NCBI GenBank assembly: GCA_014898425.1
Contig: RCSZ01000011.1
Location: forward strand, 1,424,501 to 1,488,500
Direction: 5' to 3'
Length of the DNA stretch: 64,000 nucleotides
DNA from: Botryotinia globosa
Taxonomy: Eukaryota > Ascomycota > Leotiomycetes > Helotiales > Sclerotiniaceae
The stretch's first letter is position 1. Every line of letters starts with the position of its first letter. The notes under the pieces are model-generated. The model ran no database searches. It saw only the letters and a list, made by a program, of their open reading frames with translations, and was not told the origin of the DNA. Shown here piece after piece: positions 1-11,981 of this stretch. The position numbers and the translations under genes are program-made.

Positions 1-861
1 AAAGAGCCTATGAGAGCATCCTCTTGTTCAACATATGAACTCATATTTCGGAAAACACTTTGAGACGGACTTGATCCATTGACCAGTGTCTTTCCCGTCA
101 CAACCGCTTTCGCAGCTGCTTTTCTATGAGCCAAAACATTCAACAGAGTCGTCTTTCCACAACCACTTGGTCCCATCAAAGCACATATCTCTCCTACAAA
201 CATATTAGTGTCCCCCATTTCTCTGAGCTAACCATTCCAAAAAGAATTACTGACCAGCTTCAACAATACCACTAACATCATCTAGAATCGCCTTTGATTC
301 TTTCGTTTGATTGTCCTTCACAGTAACCGTCACATCCTTCCATATAAAATTCCGAACGGTAGTATTATTTAGATGAGTATCGTCAACGGCCGATAGTTCA
401 ACATCAGTCATGAATTGAGTACGATGTTCCATATCATAATCTTGCTCAGCCTTTCCCGAAGCTTGTGAAAGTGTGCTGCTGGTCGTGTCTGTCATAGTGT
501 GATTCGACTCAAGCTCGAATTTGTCCAAGTCCCTCTGGAAAGGTATCCGGATTCCGAACGATTCGCAATTCTCGAGTGATGACTTCTGAACTTCCCGAAT
601 CCTGATTGAATGGTCGTTCCGAGTCTTGATGGAACTCGGTTCTTCGAAATCTTGTCGATCTTCAAAAATTGGTAGTCGAGGAGAATCGAATGGAGAAGTA
701 AAAGGGTTGTTATCTCGGAATTGAGAATTAAATTGACTCAGAGGAATATTTGAAACTATGTTGTGAGACTTTGATTTTTGCCAATGAGTTTGATTTGACC
801 CTGTGTTCGAAGGACATTGAGACCTTTCTCCAACGTAGGGTGCACAGCTTTTATATTCCAT
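1..861 (-). CDS. ABCG-type transporter, 5' part, runs off the left edge
   Basis: Amino-terminal part of an ABC transporter of the G (White/PDR-like) type. Exon 1 is 861-255 and exon 2 is 193 to beyond base 1, joined by a 61-nt phase-1 intron with a GTCAGT donor and a TAG acceptor. About 165 residues of low-complexity, Ser/Thr/Asn-rich leader precede the nucleotide-binding domain. The domain opens with FIWKDVTVTVKD and reaches a Walker A motif GPSGCGKTT at about residues 210-218, followed by a Q-loop-like SSYVEQEDAL. ABCG proteins have the order NBD then membrane domain, and export lipids, drugs or metabolites across the plasma membrane. The membrane half and signature motif lie outside the window, so half-size and full-size types cannot be separated. 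The ATG at 861 is the furthest upstream in-frame ATG I trust; a later start is possible. Confidence 0.85.
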
Positions 862-1999
862 ATTTACCCTTCCGATACTGATGACTGCACAGTCAATTGT
901 GTGTAATACAAAACTTAAAATTCCAAACTGAGCTAGGTATTATTCAGCCTGTCTGACAACATAAGCCAAAGCATTCCAGCTCTGACACGGTGATACCGTA
1001 CGATATCGCAACACAAGGAAACGTCCGAAATACGAAGCGACCTTGGTATAAAACTTACTATGGAGAATTCGCCGATCGGAGAATACAAACCTTATAGTAG
1101 ATTAAGAATTATATGAAGTCAGGCAACAGTTATATTCCAACATTAATCTGCAGGTCCCCGATTCCTGTGGGAACAATATGAGCGCGAAGCATTTGGTGGG
1201 GTAATTGAGTACCACTCGAGCCACTGGATACTTTCCTGGGAATTGGGGATTGAAGAATTGGTAAAGGTGGGGCAAAAATAACGATCGTGCATTTATATTA
1301 AGCCGCCTTACTGGCTCCAATCTTCAACTTGCTAAGGCTTAGCGAGGTCCCCGAGAAGAACTAGAGGTAGTAGGTAAGCGTAGTAAGCTACTACCATACC
1401 ATTGACTTCCCAAGATACTTCGCCGACACGGCATTCAATAGAGCATTGACGTAAGTAACAAGTCGGGAAAATAAGGTATAGATACATACAAAGACAACAA
1501 TATACTAAAAGATAACCATGTGAACTCATGAGAAATGTTAGAAAGGTCCCTTGAATCAGTTAGTTTGATTCCAGTCAAGGTGATTCTGGAAGAAAACTAT
1601 GTCAAAGTCGTCGGATTACTTGGCTCCGTTTCTTGTTCGTTACTTACAATTCTCATTCCTCATGGCGGCTAAAATCGTTATCATTGTTTTGTAGTGATGT
1701 AAGAATCCTAAGACTGGGGTGCATATAATAAAGATTCCATGCAACCACAACGCTTTTTGTACTAGCCGTTGAGTATAAAGTATGCAATGTCGCCGACCAA
1801 ATCAAGGTACTTTGGCTTTCTCAATTATACCGGCTGCGGCATAAACGGACGCAGTGTCGCCGACCGGAGCAGATGATCTTGACTCATCCAACGGCGGAAA
1901 ACGGTGGAAAAAGGGGTTTTGAAGATGCGAATCAAACGTCAGAGGTTGGTACAGCAAAACTGAATCTTCCGTCCATGCATTTCCTAGCACACCAACTTC
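862..1999. other. Intergenic, no gene seen
   Basis: Small open frames here (for example 1102-1529 and 1802-1990 on the minus strand) show no motif, no coherent splicing and no family resemblance. The stretch must contain the promoter of the ABCG gene and the 3' end of the FAD-oxidase transcript. Confidence 0.6.
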
Positions 2000-3602
2000 C
2001 TAATCCATAACAATTTCCATACCCGGAATTTTAAATCCCCCTTTGACCAATATTTGAAAAGTTCCTTGAGGATCATACTTCCTACTCAGGGCTCTCATCT
2101 TCTTAATGTTCTCCTCACCATATCCGGCCAATGGATTTTGCTCTTGGCCTGCATAATTGAGATAGATAAAAGGATTTGTAACTCCAAGATTCTCCGCCAC
2201 CGCATTGATCTCATCAACCGTAGCATAAGCTGCATCAGTGAACTTTTCATCATCCGAAGCCTCAAGCCAAGTCACATAGACCAAAAAGAGCGTCAAATTG
2301 TCTTTATTTCGATCCACACCCATAATATTTCCACTAGTTGCTACTGAATGTTCACTGACCATAAGTGGGATAGGTTGAAAGAGAATGGACCACACAAGAC
2401 CCGTAGTGTTTTTGAAAGGTTCCAAATGCTTGTTTGAGATATTCACGGCTCTTTCGTACATTTCCGCACTGTTCGAAAAGGTCGTAGTGACGAAAATATA
2501 CCTAGAATTCAAAGTCGAGGTACCACCCGCAAGCTCATCAGTCAATGAACTCACATTCGTGATTCGCATTGTGCTAGATATCAAATTCGGAATTGCCAAT
2601 GCATCGGAGTAAATAGCTGGAGCTTCAACTGGTGCGACATAGTCAATAACATTAAGGATATTCTGTGAACCAGAAACCTGTCGATAGGACCATATATTAA
2701 GAAAATTGGCCTTTGGATCATCCGATATATGATTGGTGAAATTGGTGAAAAAATTGATTTGGGCTTTGGCCGTGCTGGTTGGATAGGTCATGATTCCTCC
2801 CCATAACTTTCCGAAAGGGAATGACTCCAGGTCATAGCGAGTTACGATACCGAAGTTGTTAGCTCCTCCTTTCAATCCGACGAAAAGATCTGAATTCGAA
2901 GTGGCGTTCACATTAATAATTGAACCATTTCCAACCACAAGCTCGAAATTCATAACAGTATCCGCCACGAAACCTTTTTGGGGCGCAAACCATGAGTAAC
3001 CACCTACAAACGAATCTATGTAAGTTATCTCTACAATCTATACTTTGCTCTGAAGGCGACTTACCTCCAACAACTAAACCGCCGATTCCAACCAGAGATG
3101 CTCTACCACCAGAGACCATCATACCCTCAGTTTCCAGATACTCATAAATTTGGCCCCACTTCAATCCTGCGCCAACATGTGCGATTCCGACATTTTCATC
3201 CACCGATATAGTATTGAGTTTAGCCAGATCAATGGCGACTCCATCATTGATTGATGCCGCTCCAGCAAATGGTGTATGACCGCCTCCCTTCACTGAGAAT
3301 TGACACTGCCATCGAGTAAGAGTTTTCACCACTGCAGCCACATGTTCTCTAGTAGTTGGCTGTACAACACAGGTTGGTTTATCATCGCGTGCTTGGCGAG
3401 ACCAAAAGCCGTAAATGGTGGCATTATAAGCTTTACTATTCGGCACGGCCGTGATATTGGATTTTATTATAGAACACTGAGATCATCCAGTCAATTCTAC
3501 AGCCGAAGTCATTGATGGATTCTAACTTACACATTCACTTGAAGTAGATGCTTTGGTGAAACCCAAGGTTACTATAATTAACGCAACTCGTAGGAGCAAC
3601 AT
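2000..3602 (-). CDS. Secreted FAD-linked oxidase (BBE-like, PCMH FAD-binding fold)
   Basis: Three exons: 3602-3531, 3476-3065 and 3003-2000, with 54- and 61-nt introns, encode 495 residues. Exon 1 codes for a classical signal peptide (MLLLRVALIIVTLGFTKA), so the protein should enter the secretory pathway. The FAD_binding_4 domain follows, with VKGGGH around residues 87-91, where the His is the usual site of covalent 8-alpha-histidyl-FAD attachment. Next comes the GIGGLVVGGGYSW stretch around 150-165, and the C-terminus has a berberine-bridge-like NPFIYLNYA / ALSRKYDPQGTF segment. In bicovalent family members a Cys stands in the loop before GIGG; here it reads GRASLVGIGG, so only mono-covalent FAD is expected. 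The substrate cannot be told; relatives oxidise alkaloids, carbohydrates or polyketides. It sits on the same strand as the ABCG gene. Confidence 0.88.
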
Positions 3603-6192
3603 TTTTCGCAAGACGACTGTTACGAAACATAAAAATCAAGGAAAATGTGTTGTTAAGAACACCAGTATGATATACCAGATGCACTGCCAAGTATCCTTGA
3701 AATACACGACACTGTATTAAAGATTTTCGTATCATTTACCCGGTAGCAAATGAGTGAGTATATCTTGAAGCTGCCCCTCATCATCAGTGGACTCAAACTA
3801 CCCCATTAGGTTGCTCGTGCATCCTTTCCTGAATAGCCCGGCCAGCTCATATATCATATTCAAACTGTTGAACATTATGGCTACTTGAGAAAATGAAAAG
3901 GGAACCACAACAACTATACTGTGATACCTAGGCATTTGAAGATAAATAAGTATTCACTGACAGTTCAACTTTTCACCATCAATCGAAATCACAACTCCGT
4001 AAACTGATCACGACATTCCCGCTAATACTAATAATGCATGCTTCATTGGCAGAATTTGAGAACTGTGAATGGCTCAATTTTCACCGCTCACGTGTCAAAT
4101 TGTACAATTCTCGTTTTGTTGCACATCTAAATTGAGTCGTTGTAAAAATGATACTTCAGCTCAGGCCCTTCAGCGGAAATGCTACCAAACCTCGCCGGGG
4201 GGTTTAACGGAGGCCAAATTGTATTCTAGACCGTCACCAAGATTGGTACAAAGACATATGACTATTATCTTTCAATACCAGTGAAATGTTAAGAATTATA
4301 TTCAAGTACCTAATTTAGTCCACATATTACAATCTCCATCTAAGCCTCGAGCAAAGGAGAGCCCCCTTCCCCAGACCCTCCTGGATCTTGATCCGCTACT
4401 GACACTCACATGATCTTTTGCATCATTCAACTCACCTTTAGGGTTGACAACTTGAGATACCCATATACAAGCACCAGTTTCCAACACGCTCACTGTTGTG
4501 TCTTGACCTTATAGACGTAGCTTCCTTCCCGGAGTGGACCTGTGACTAAAACCTGTACGTGCCTTGCTATGCTCTTTAATGTTGAAGAACATAGGTCAGT
4601 AAGTCATTGCAAGAGAATTAGGAAGCTCATGGAAAGAACCGTCGCCAGTTCATTGACGCGAAACCGTCCTATATGTAAGGAATGACGGTGTTTATGATGC
4701 TGATAAGCTTAGCATATCTTCCAACTGATGAAAAGGGAAGGCAGAACATGAAGAGGAACTGGTATCCTGCGATACACAAGTGTTATACCGGCAGTTATAT
4801 AACAAGCTCATAATATTTGATAAGAGAGTGAGAAAAAGGAAGGAGTAAATAAACAGTTCGAATCATCGAGAAGAAAGTGATGTTGTTTCCATCAAAGGGG
4901 ATAGGAGTAAAAGATCGACCGGCATCAATGAAACTGCATACTGTACCTTCATCTGAGCTAACACTTTCTCCACAATCGATATAGCTATATTGAATCCTTC
5001 GGCTTGATGATTGAGTAGAATGTGATCATGGCCATAGCATGTATGACGGCCGATTGCCGATTGCAAGCACCCAAATCCCAACTCGGGTTCCCGTCCGCGG
5101 AATCCTAGCTTCCATGTGTCAACGATCCATCCTACACATTCCACTCCTTCCTCGTTCTCTCAATTCCTTCAGAACAGGTAGGAAAAGAGCCGCGTCGAAG
5201 AGATAAGATAGCCAATGTTCTTTATCTGAAATTGATAGAAACCCCGATTGTGCTTTATTCTGCCTGCATGTGCATATTCGCAGAATCCAGATTATGCAGT
5301 ACAACATTGGAATTCCCATCACATTCAGAGGTATTGGGAATTGCATCACAATCAGTCCTTTTGACAAACCATCATGAAGGATCATACAATTCTTGAAGCT
5401 ACCCCTCCACACTCAAGAAGTCCTGCTGCTTTTATCAACCAAGTTGGACCCTAGCATGTTATGGAATGCCGCATTTACAATAACAAGGGAACAGCTGTGT
5501 CTTTGGGAACAAGTCGAACAAGTCGGACCTGCTAGCTTCTTGAAGTAATATCGAAGCTATTCGCAACAGAAGCACTGCAAATATCACATGTTCCTGTTAG
5601 TCAGTCTCGGACCTTGGTACGTTCTAGCTACCTAGTAGTGATAAGTCTAGAGCTCTCCGACAACTACATACAGGTTACAGACTTTCAAACTTCACCAGCG
5701 ATAAGCAAGGAATCCACTTGGTTCATCCCTTCCATACTTCATAAAATAATTCAACAAACACATGAAAAGGAATTTTATGCTGCAACAATCTAGATAATAA
5801 TAAAACCACATACAATCAAGCCAAACCACAAAAACACAATAAAATAATGAGCCCCATCAATCTCCCTCTTCTCCCAACAAAAATCGACTCGCAACTTGCA
5901 AGAGTTTCAAAGACGCTCAGACCATTCCCCAAATTCGCACTAGTAAAGAAAAGACTGGTGGACCACCACCACACCTTGTCTCGTGCTTACCTAATCCACA
6001 TGTTGCCCTGCCAAGCCGTTCGAGCACCATCGTCATACTCCAAATTATCGAGCATCAATATAGATTCAGAATAGACGATGCCATCAACATCACTCCATCT
6101 CCACCTATACCAATACTCATAAACATACTACTAGCTCACCATCTGAAACCTTAAAAGTATCATCCAAACCAACCACCACCAAAACAACAATC
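3603..6192. other. Intergenic, no convincing gene
   Basis: About 2.6 kb of ordinary base composition. Open frames such as 4069-4284 (+), 4302-4493 (-), 4863-5412 (-, two overlapping frames) and 5847-6074 (+) lack recognisable motifs and do not splice into a longer product that I can see. I found no tRNA or 5S-like sequence. The last 350 bases are AC-rich and probably include the promoter and 5' UTR of the polymerase delta subunit gene. Confidence 0.5.
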
Positions 6193-6860
6193 ATGCCCAC
6201 CACCCGTCGCAGCAGCGGCCCCGCCCAAAAAGGCACTCAAAAAACCCTCTCCTTCACCAACACCTCCAAGATCTCCAAAGCAGTCAGCACCCCCACCACA
6301 CTCAAAACCAAATCTTCCATCACCAAGCTCCCAGATCTTACCGAGATCACCAAGGCCCCGTCCCCGTCTCCCTCCCCCGCATCCCCAAATCTCACCCTCC
6401 CAACCACCTCTCCCAAACCAACCTCCCAACCCAAATCCAAAGCCCAAACCGCCCATCAAACCCTCCAAACCACCCTCGCATCCCAAATCTCCGACGTCAA
6501 GATCCGCAAATACTGGAAAGCGCGTGAAGATTTACGTTTAGCGCCTCGAGTACACCAGAAAGATTTAGAAATCAGTGAAAAGATCTTGAGGGAATGGGAT
6601 TGTATGAGTCAATTTGGTGTATGTGTCTTTCTTCTTTCCCCCGAAAAACACAACTACGATAACTAACAATCCCCCAGCCTGCCATCGGCATCTCCCGCAC
6701 CAAACGCTGGCACCGCGCCTCCAGACTCGGTTTAAATCCACCCCTCGAGATTCTCGCCGTCCTCGTCAAAGAAGAAGAAAAGAAAAATAAAGCTGTAGAA
6801 AGGGCGCATGTGGATGAATTGATGGGGGCGAAGGGAATCATTGGATGGGATGCGGTGTAA
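6193..6860 (+). CDS. DNA polymerase delta small subunit (POLD4/Cdm1 family)
   Basis: Two exons, 6193-6618 and 6678-6860, joined by a phase-0 intron with a GTATGT donor, an ACTAAC branch site and a CAG acceptor, give 202 residues. The C-terminal ~95 residues carry the family signature: KYWKAREDL, LREWDCMSQFG, then GISRTKRWHRASRLGLNPP and EILAVLVKEE. This matches the human POLD4 pattern of an aromatic-rich 'YGPC.GITRL.RW.RA..LGL.PP' block. The family stabilises replicative polymerase delta in the nucleus. The N-terminal ~100 residues are Ser/Thr/Pro-rich and basic, presumably disordered. A QKTLSF segment near residues 16-21 resembles a PCNA-binding PIP box but lacks the final paired aromatics, so I treat it as weak. 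The exon-intron junction falls inside the conserved block, which supports the model. Confidence 0.88.
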
Positions 6861-7624
6861 TTGAAATTGTGAAATGTAGAGTTCTTTTGGGAGACACTGA
6901 GATGAGAATCAAGGAACTGGAGAGGCAGGGACGCATTACCTAGAAAGGGAGCGAGAGAGAGGGAGAAGGAGAGGGAGAGAGTTCTTTCGCCTTTAATCTG
7001 GGAGATGGGAAAGAAGAAATTACGAGAACGGTAGTGTACGATATAGCACGACATGCTACGACATGGGAAGATCCTTAAAATAGGACATACACGAACTGGA
7101 ATGGATGGATACATGCGCATGGGATATGGTCAGGCGTTAGGGTTTCCCTTACTTCTTCTTATGTTACAATAGAGCGGATTTGAGCTCATATGTATTGATG
7201 ATATCAAGATGAAATAGCAGGATGAAATATGAACTGTGAATATTGAACATGGACAGGATATCAATTAAAATACCCGCTTCTCTATGATCACAGCCTGGAC
7301 TTTATCGTGTTGACCTTTCCAGCTTGGACATCTCCACAACAAGTAAGATTGTCGTTTAGTTTCACTACGACATAGAAAAATTCATACAAAAACTCTAAAA
7401 CACCTCATTGATTCATCATTTCAATTTCATTTCCATTAAAAAATTCTTGCTCTATAGCAATTCTTCATCTACTACATGATTGATCTTAAAAACTCCACTC
7501 ATCCAGCATGTTTTGGATCAGAAAAAAATAAGTATTCCTTGTAAGAAGTAGGAAGCATGCTCTATAACTTCCACCCTTCGAATTCATCCGCGTTTACAAA
7601 ATTGTCTCCTGGTTAACCTCAACC
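6861..7624. other. 3' intergenic region between convergent genes
   Basis: This lies between the stop codons of the polymerase delta subunit gene (+) and acl1 (-). It begins with a purine-rich GGGAGCGAGAGAGAGGGAG tract near 6949-6980. The rest is AT-richer and should hold the two 3' UTRs. The open frame 6572-7120 (-) overlaps the polymerase gene antisense and shows no family. Confidence 0.6.
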
Positions 7625-9646
7625 TTACATCTGAACCTCAACACGACCCTCAGAACCAGGTGCACCTGATGACAAAGATGGCAAAAGGTATGTAATATCA
7701 TCCCAAGGATGTCTGTAAAGACCAGTGCGCAATCTCTTTTGATCAAGGTAATGAGCAATCAAACCAATAGAACGTCCAAGAACGAAGAGACCGTTCAAGA
7801 CACCCATCTTCATGTAATCTTCAGCCTCCTCTGCACTGAATGCACCACAGTTGCGCATTAAATCAACGAAGCAGACGGCAACAGCACCGTCAACGTTCAA
7901 GATCAAGTTATCCTTCTTGGAGGTGGTGACAGACTCAACAGCCAAAGCATAGTCGAGCATCTTGCAACTTGGGAAACGCTTCTTGACGAACTCTTTAACG
8001 AGCTCGACACGGAGATCTGGGTTGTTTCTTGACTTGACCTTGTGTCCAATACCTGGGATGAGTTTGTTTTGCTTTCTCATGGTGTCGACGAAATCACGTG
8101 GGGAAAGACCCTTGTCAAAAGCTTTGGTGAACTCCTCAGCGGCACCATCGAGAGCACCACCGAATCTAGATCCGATAGTCAAAAGACCAGAAACGAGAGC
8201 AGAGATAAGATCCTTTCCTGCTCTGGTAGTAATGATGGTGTTCATGGCACCAGAAACAGCTGGACCGTGATCGGCAGTAAGCATAAGAACCATTTCGAGG
8301 AACTTGCTTGCGTAATCTGGGAGACGACGACGGAACCACAAAAGAGACATGACACCACCAATTCCGATATCCTCCTTGAAGACATCAGAAATTGGCATAC
8401 CAGCATACAAAAGTTCTTGTCCACGATCATCAGAAATGGTAGAGATGAATGCAGCAGGTTTACGGATAAGACCAAGTTCTTGAGCCCATGAGTAATCAAT
8501 TGGGATCTTTGGTACAATTGGCTCAGGTTGTGGGACAATAGTTCCAGCTGCAACAAGCTTCTCGTAAACAGAAGCGAGAACAGTTGGCATATCTTCAAAG
8601 GTATCTGGAACGTGGAAGCCAGCCTCCTTCATGGACTTGTTTTTGGTAGCAGCAGTCTCGAGTTGAGAGTTGGCAAATGAACCAGCGTGTCCGAATTGGA
8701 CCTCAGTCTTGAACATGCTTGCGCAAGTACCAATAGCCCATGCGACAATTGGCTTTGTGATAGTTCCGTTCTTAACAGCCTCAATAACTCTGTATTCCTC
8801 CACACCACCAACTTCTCCTAACAAAACCAAAATTTTACATTCTGGGTCGGCTTGATATCTGAGGAGATGGTCGATAAAGGTTGTGCTTGGGTATCTGTCA
8901 CCACCAATAGCAACACCCTCGTAAACACCATCGGTTGTGTTGGCAATAATGTTGTTGAGCTCGTTCGACATACCACCAGATTTGGAAACGTAACCAACGG
9001 AACCCTTTCTGTAAAGCTTCGATGCAACAATGTTGTCCATCATACCACCAGTGTTACCAATCTTGAAGGATCCTGGCTTGATACCACCGACAGTAGCTGG
9101 ACCGATAATTGTAACACCCTTCTTTGCAGCTGCGTGAAGAATTTCACGGGCACGCTAAATAATTCATGAGCACTGGATCAAAGGAATTGGAGGTAGAAAA
9201 CTTACTCTCTCAGGTACACCCTCAGCAATGATGGCAATTGACTTAATTTGTGGGTATTGCAAAAGTTCCATGGTAGATTGATAAACACTACGCGACGAAG
9301 CAAAGTTGACAACAGTATCAACATCCTCGTGCTTAGCCATGGCCTTTTCAACATCTTGGTAAACTGGGAGCAAAGTTTCGCTGGTACCCCAGTACATCTT
9401 GCTAACGAATTGACCACCGAATGTATAAATGATACCTGCAACTGAAGGAGTCTTTCTCTTGCAGATGAAGTCGAAATCGAGCATGCCTTGAACAGCTCGT
9501 GGTTGCAGACCGTAAACGAAACATCTTGTCTTGTCGTGGAAGAGGGTATGTTCAGCTCTTGGGCTCAAAGGTCTGGAGGGAGCAGCAAATCTGCGAATAT
9601 TGTCGTTGGCATTGCCTTGAGCACCGGATGCTGTAGCGGAAGGCAT
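7625..9646 (-). CDS. acl1: ATP-citrate lyase subunit 1 (citryl-CoA lyase / succinyl-CoA-synthetase-like subunit)
   Basis: Two exons, 9646-9206 and 9154-7625, separated by a 51-nt phase-0 intron, encode 656 residues, the usual length of the fungal large subunit. With subunit 2 it converts citrate, CoA and ATP to acetyl-CoA and oxaloacetate in the cytosol, feeding lipid synthesis, acetylation and sexual development. After the opening [10 protein letters not shown] and [10 protein letters not shown] there is a CoA-binding Rossmann region ([27 protein letters not shown]). The phosphohistidine motif [10 protein letters not shown] follows, with the His near residue 303. The C-terminal half is citrate-synthase-like, with [20 protein letters not shown] and a terminal [19 protein letters not shown]. 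Upstream GTAAGC (near 9866) and GTAAGT (near 10143) sites suggest spliced 5' UTR introns, which I cannot prove. It is divergent from acl2. Confidence 0.96.
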
Positions 9647-10075
9647 GGTGAAAGAGGAAGTAATCAACAAAAGTCTGAATGTGCGGAAGAGTAGATTGTT
9701 AGTCAATTGAAGAAAACTTCTATAGGGCCCAAAAAGGAAATGGTGATTGTGGTGGTGTGGTGATTGGGCTGAACGGACGAGAGAATGAATGAGTTTGGGG
9801 AAGTCCGTATACGGAGGAAGGGGACAAAAAGATGAGAAAAAAAGAGGGTAGAAGATGAGCTTACTTGGGTAGAGACTCGAGAGATTCAAGGAATCTTTTC
9901 TTCAACCGACTTTAATCTTCGACGGTGTGGAGTTTTCAGAGGAATCAAGAGAATAGAGAAAGGGAAATCCGTACGTAAACAAAAACGTAAGGAAATCTAG
10001 TAATTTCGGTATTCTAAGTGGAATGAGAAGACAAATAACTTGAATACTTTTCAAAGTACTTTTGTGATGTATGAA

Positions 10076-10106
<31 letters not shown>

Positions 10107-10182
10107 GTATTTTGAGATTGAATGAAAGGGTGACAACTTACCAGAAGAGATGGGGAGGGGGTTGGTCTGTAATAGAATAATT

Positions 10183-10216
<34 letters not shown>

Positions 10217-10232
10217 ACACACACACGCACAC
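10183..10232. repeat. Compound (GA)n-(CA)n microsatellite
   Basis: A run of GA dinucleotides (about 10183-10213) passes directly into CA dinucleotides with one GC interruption (to about 10232). It lies about 540 bases upstream of the acl1 start codon. On the acl1 sense strand it is a GT tract followed by a pure CT tract. Confidence 0.95.
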
Positions 10233-10701
10233 AAGTGAATCCTTTTTTTCCCCAAACAATTCCTTTCGAAATCTTTCGTTGACACTGGAACTGAATTGAG
10301 GGCCGATATTTGGAGTAAGGATTGGTTGAAGTTCTTAGCTGAATACCTAAAAGGAATAGAGGGGAGTGCAAAATAATGAGCTCGGACCGGAGTGTGTGAT
10401 ATGCGTCAAGAGTAAGACGGTCTGGAGTTAAAGTGGCAAGGGATTTGTGAATATCAGAGCTCGAGCAGGGCATCCAGGTTCGGCCTTCTAGCGTATTCGA
10501 CAGACTATCCTCTAAACCCTTTTGAGCCATGTCCCTTGATAAAATATGTCGGCGTTGAGTAAATTCCGATGGTTGAGAGCCAATGAAGAATGGAATCCTG
10601 GCTCAGTTAGCGTCCCAACGACCACCAAAATCATGAGAACCCCACATTTTTGAATTTAATAGTTGAACATGCTCGCCATAATGCTAGCTTCCATAGGTAC
10701 T

Positions 10702-10755
10702 GTGTGCATAGTGTGCATAGTGTGCATAGTGTCCATAGTTTCCATAGTTTCCACT
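10702..10755. repeat. 9-bp tandem repeat (TGTGCATAG and variants)
   Basis: Successive near-identical 9-mers: three TGTGCATAG-type units, then TGTCCATAG and TTTCCATAG variants. It lies in the acl1/acl2 intergenic region. Confidence 0.85.
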
Positions 10756-10975
10756 GCTAGCGGCTAGCTCCCCTTATTATTAGTCAGTCTCTCCATAGTA
10801 GTCAGAGTAGTCAGACTATATGGCCAACTCGCAGGGGGAATGAATGTCAAACCTTTTAGTTCCATCAACATACCAATAACATCCAGATTCCTTAAACCAG
10901 TCCAATAAATCACCCGAAAACACACGCCATCTTGCCCAAAGGAAAGGGACCCGCTTCCATTCAAGGGACCTCACC

Positions 10976-11032
10976 TGGAACCAGTGAACCAGTGAACCAG
11001 TGAACCACCCACCACCCACCACACCTATCACA
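10976..11032. repeat. Short tandem repeats GAACCAGT and CCACCCA
   Basis: About three copies of an 8-mer containing CCAGTGAA are followed immediately by CCACCCACCACCCACCACA-type 7-mers. This is a second minisatellite in the divergent promoter region. Confidence 0.8.
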
Positions 11033-11981
11033 CCTATTAACTTATTACTATCCCACGCTTTTCCATCCTTTCCACATTGAGAAGAAGAAGTAAAAAAGCA
11101 GCCAGCACTGGTACGTACAAACAAACAGTCCTGATTTTTAAATAATTAATCAATTAATTAACTAAATTGAAATTAAATAAAATAAAAAATTCACTCACTC
11201 ACTTGTTAAATGTAAATCTGGCCGATCTCCGTATTCGCTGCTCTTACTCAATCCCAATATTCATCCAGCTGGTCCTTTCCAACCCACCCCTCCCCTCCTC
11301 ATAGAATTTCTATTTCATTCTCCAAAAAGAATCAAGAATCTCCGATTCAATTTCAATATCTTCCCCCTCCGCAAAATCAGAAAAGGGAAAGAAAAAAAGC
11401 ACCTTAGAAAGAGAGAATATAGATTCCATCTTTCCATTTTAATTTCATTTCCCTCTTTTCGAAAGAAAAACTGAAATCTTGGTCGTCTTAATTCTTTGAC
11501 CATTCTTCTTACCTTCCATTGATAGAATACTCCTTTGGTACGTATATTCTTACTTTCCCCCTTCTCCCCCCCCCCTCCGGTGTTTACTTTTCATTTTGGT
11601 GCGGCTTCATATCGCAACCAGTATAACCATCTTCTCGGTCTCGCTCTTTCGCTGCCCGAGTTAATGGGCTGGTCTATTGAACTATCTCTCACCGACTCGC
11701 CTCATCAAGCTGAAAAGTCCGGTGTTTAAGTGTTGTGAGTTGTCATGATCTGCATGGTATTGGGATTTTTCGATCGTCCAGCCCTCCAATTGCGTTTGGG
11801 AATTTGTGCTTGACCATTTGAGGATTCGGGGCTTACAGCTGTCGAGGCTTGTAAAGCACCAATCTGCAGCTTTTGAAAATCTTGAAATTTCCTATCAATT
11901 TCATGTCATTAGAAATTCCCAGGACCTTTTTGTGCTAATCTGGAATTTCAACAGTAAACTCATCAATTTTCATACTTCAAA

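Larger units (their letters stand above)
9647..11981. promoter_or_regulatory. Shared divergent promoter region of acl1 and acl2
   Basis: The 2.3 kb between the two start codons contains no coherent gene and should hold both 5' UTRs and a bidirectional promoter. It carries several simple repeats, listed separately, and CCAAT pentamers near 10580, 10868 and 10897, any of which could bind a CBF/Hap complex. An AT-rich segment lies at 11136-11190. Just before acl2 the strand is pyrimidine-rich, typical of fungal 5' UTRs. The minus-strand open frames at 9902-10530 are produced by the GA/CA repeat and overlapping UTR sequence. Confidence 0.6.

Noticed and set aside
8042..8491. Plus-strand open frame of 149 codons inside acl1
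   Set aside because: Exact antisense shadow of the strongly conserved acl1 exon 2, with no family resemblance.
9902..10530. Minus-strand frames with Ser-Leu repeats upstream of acl1
   Set aside because: They translate the GA/CA microsatellite and probable 5' UTR; there is no domain and acl1 already has a complete N-terminus.
10183..11032. Short tandem arrays considered as a CRISPR-like array
   Set aside because: Eukaryotic sequence; the units are contiguous simple repeats without unique spacers.
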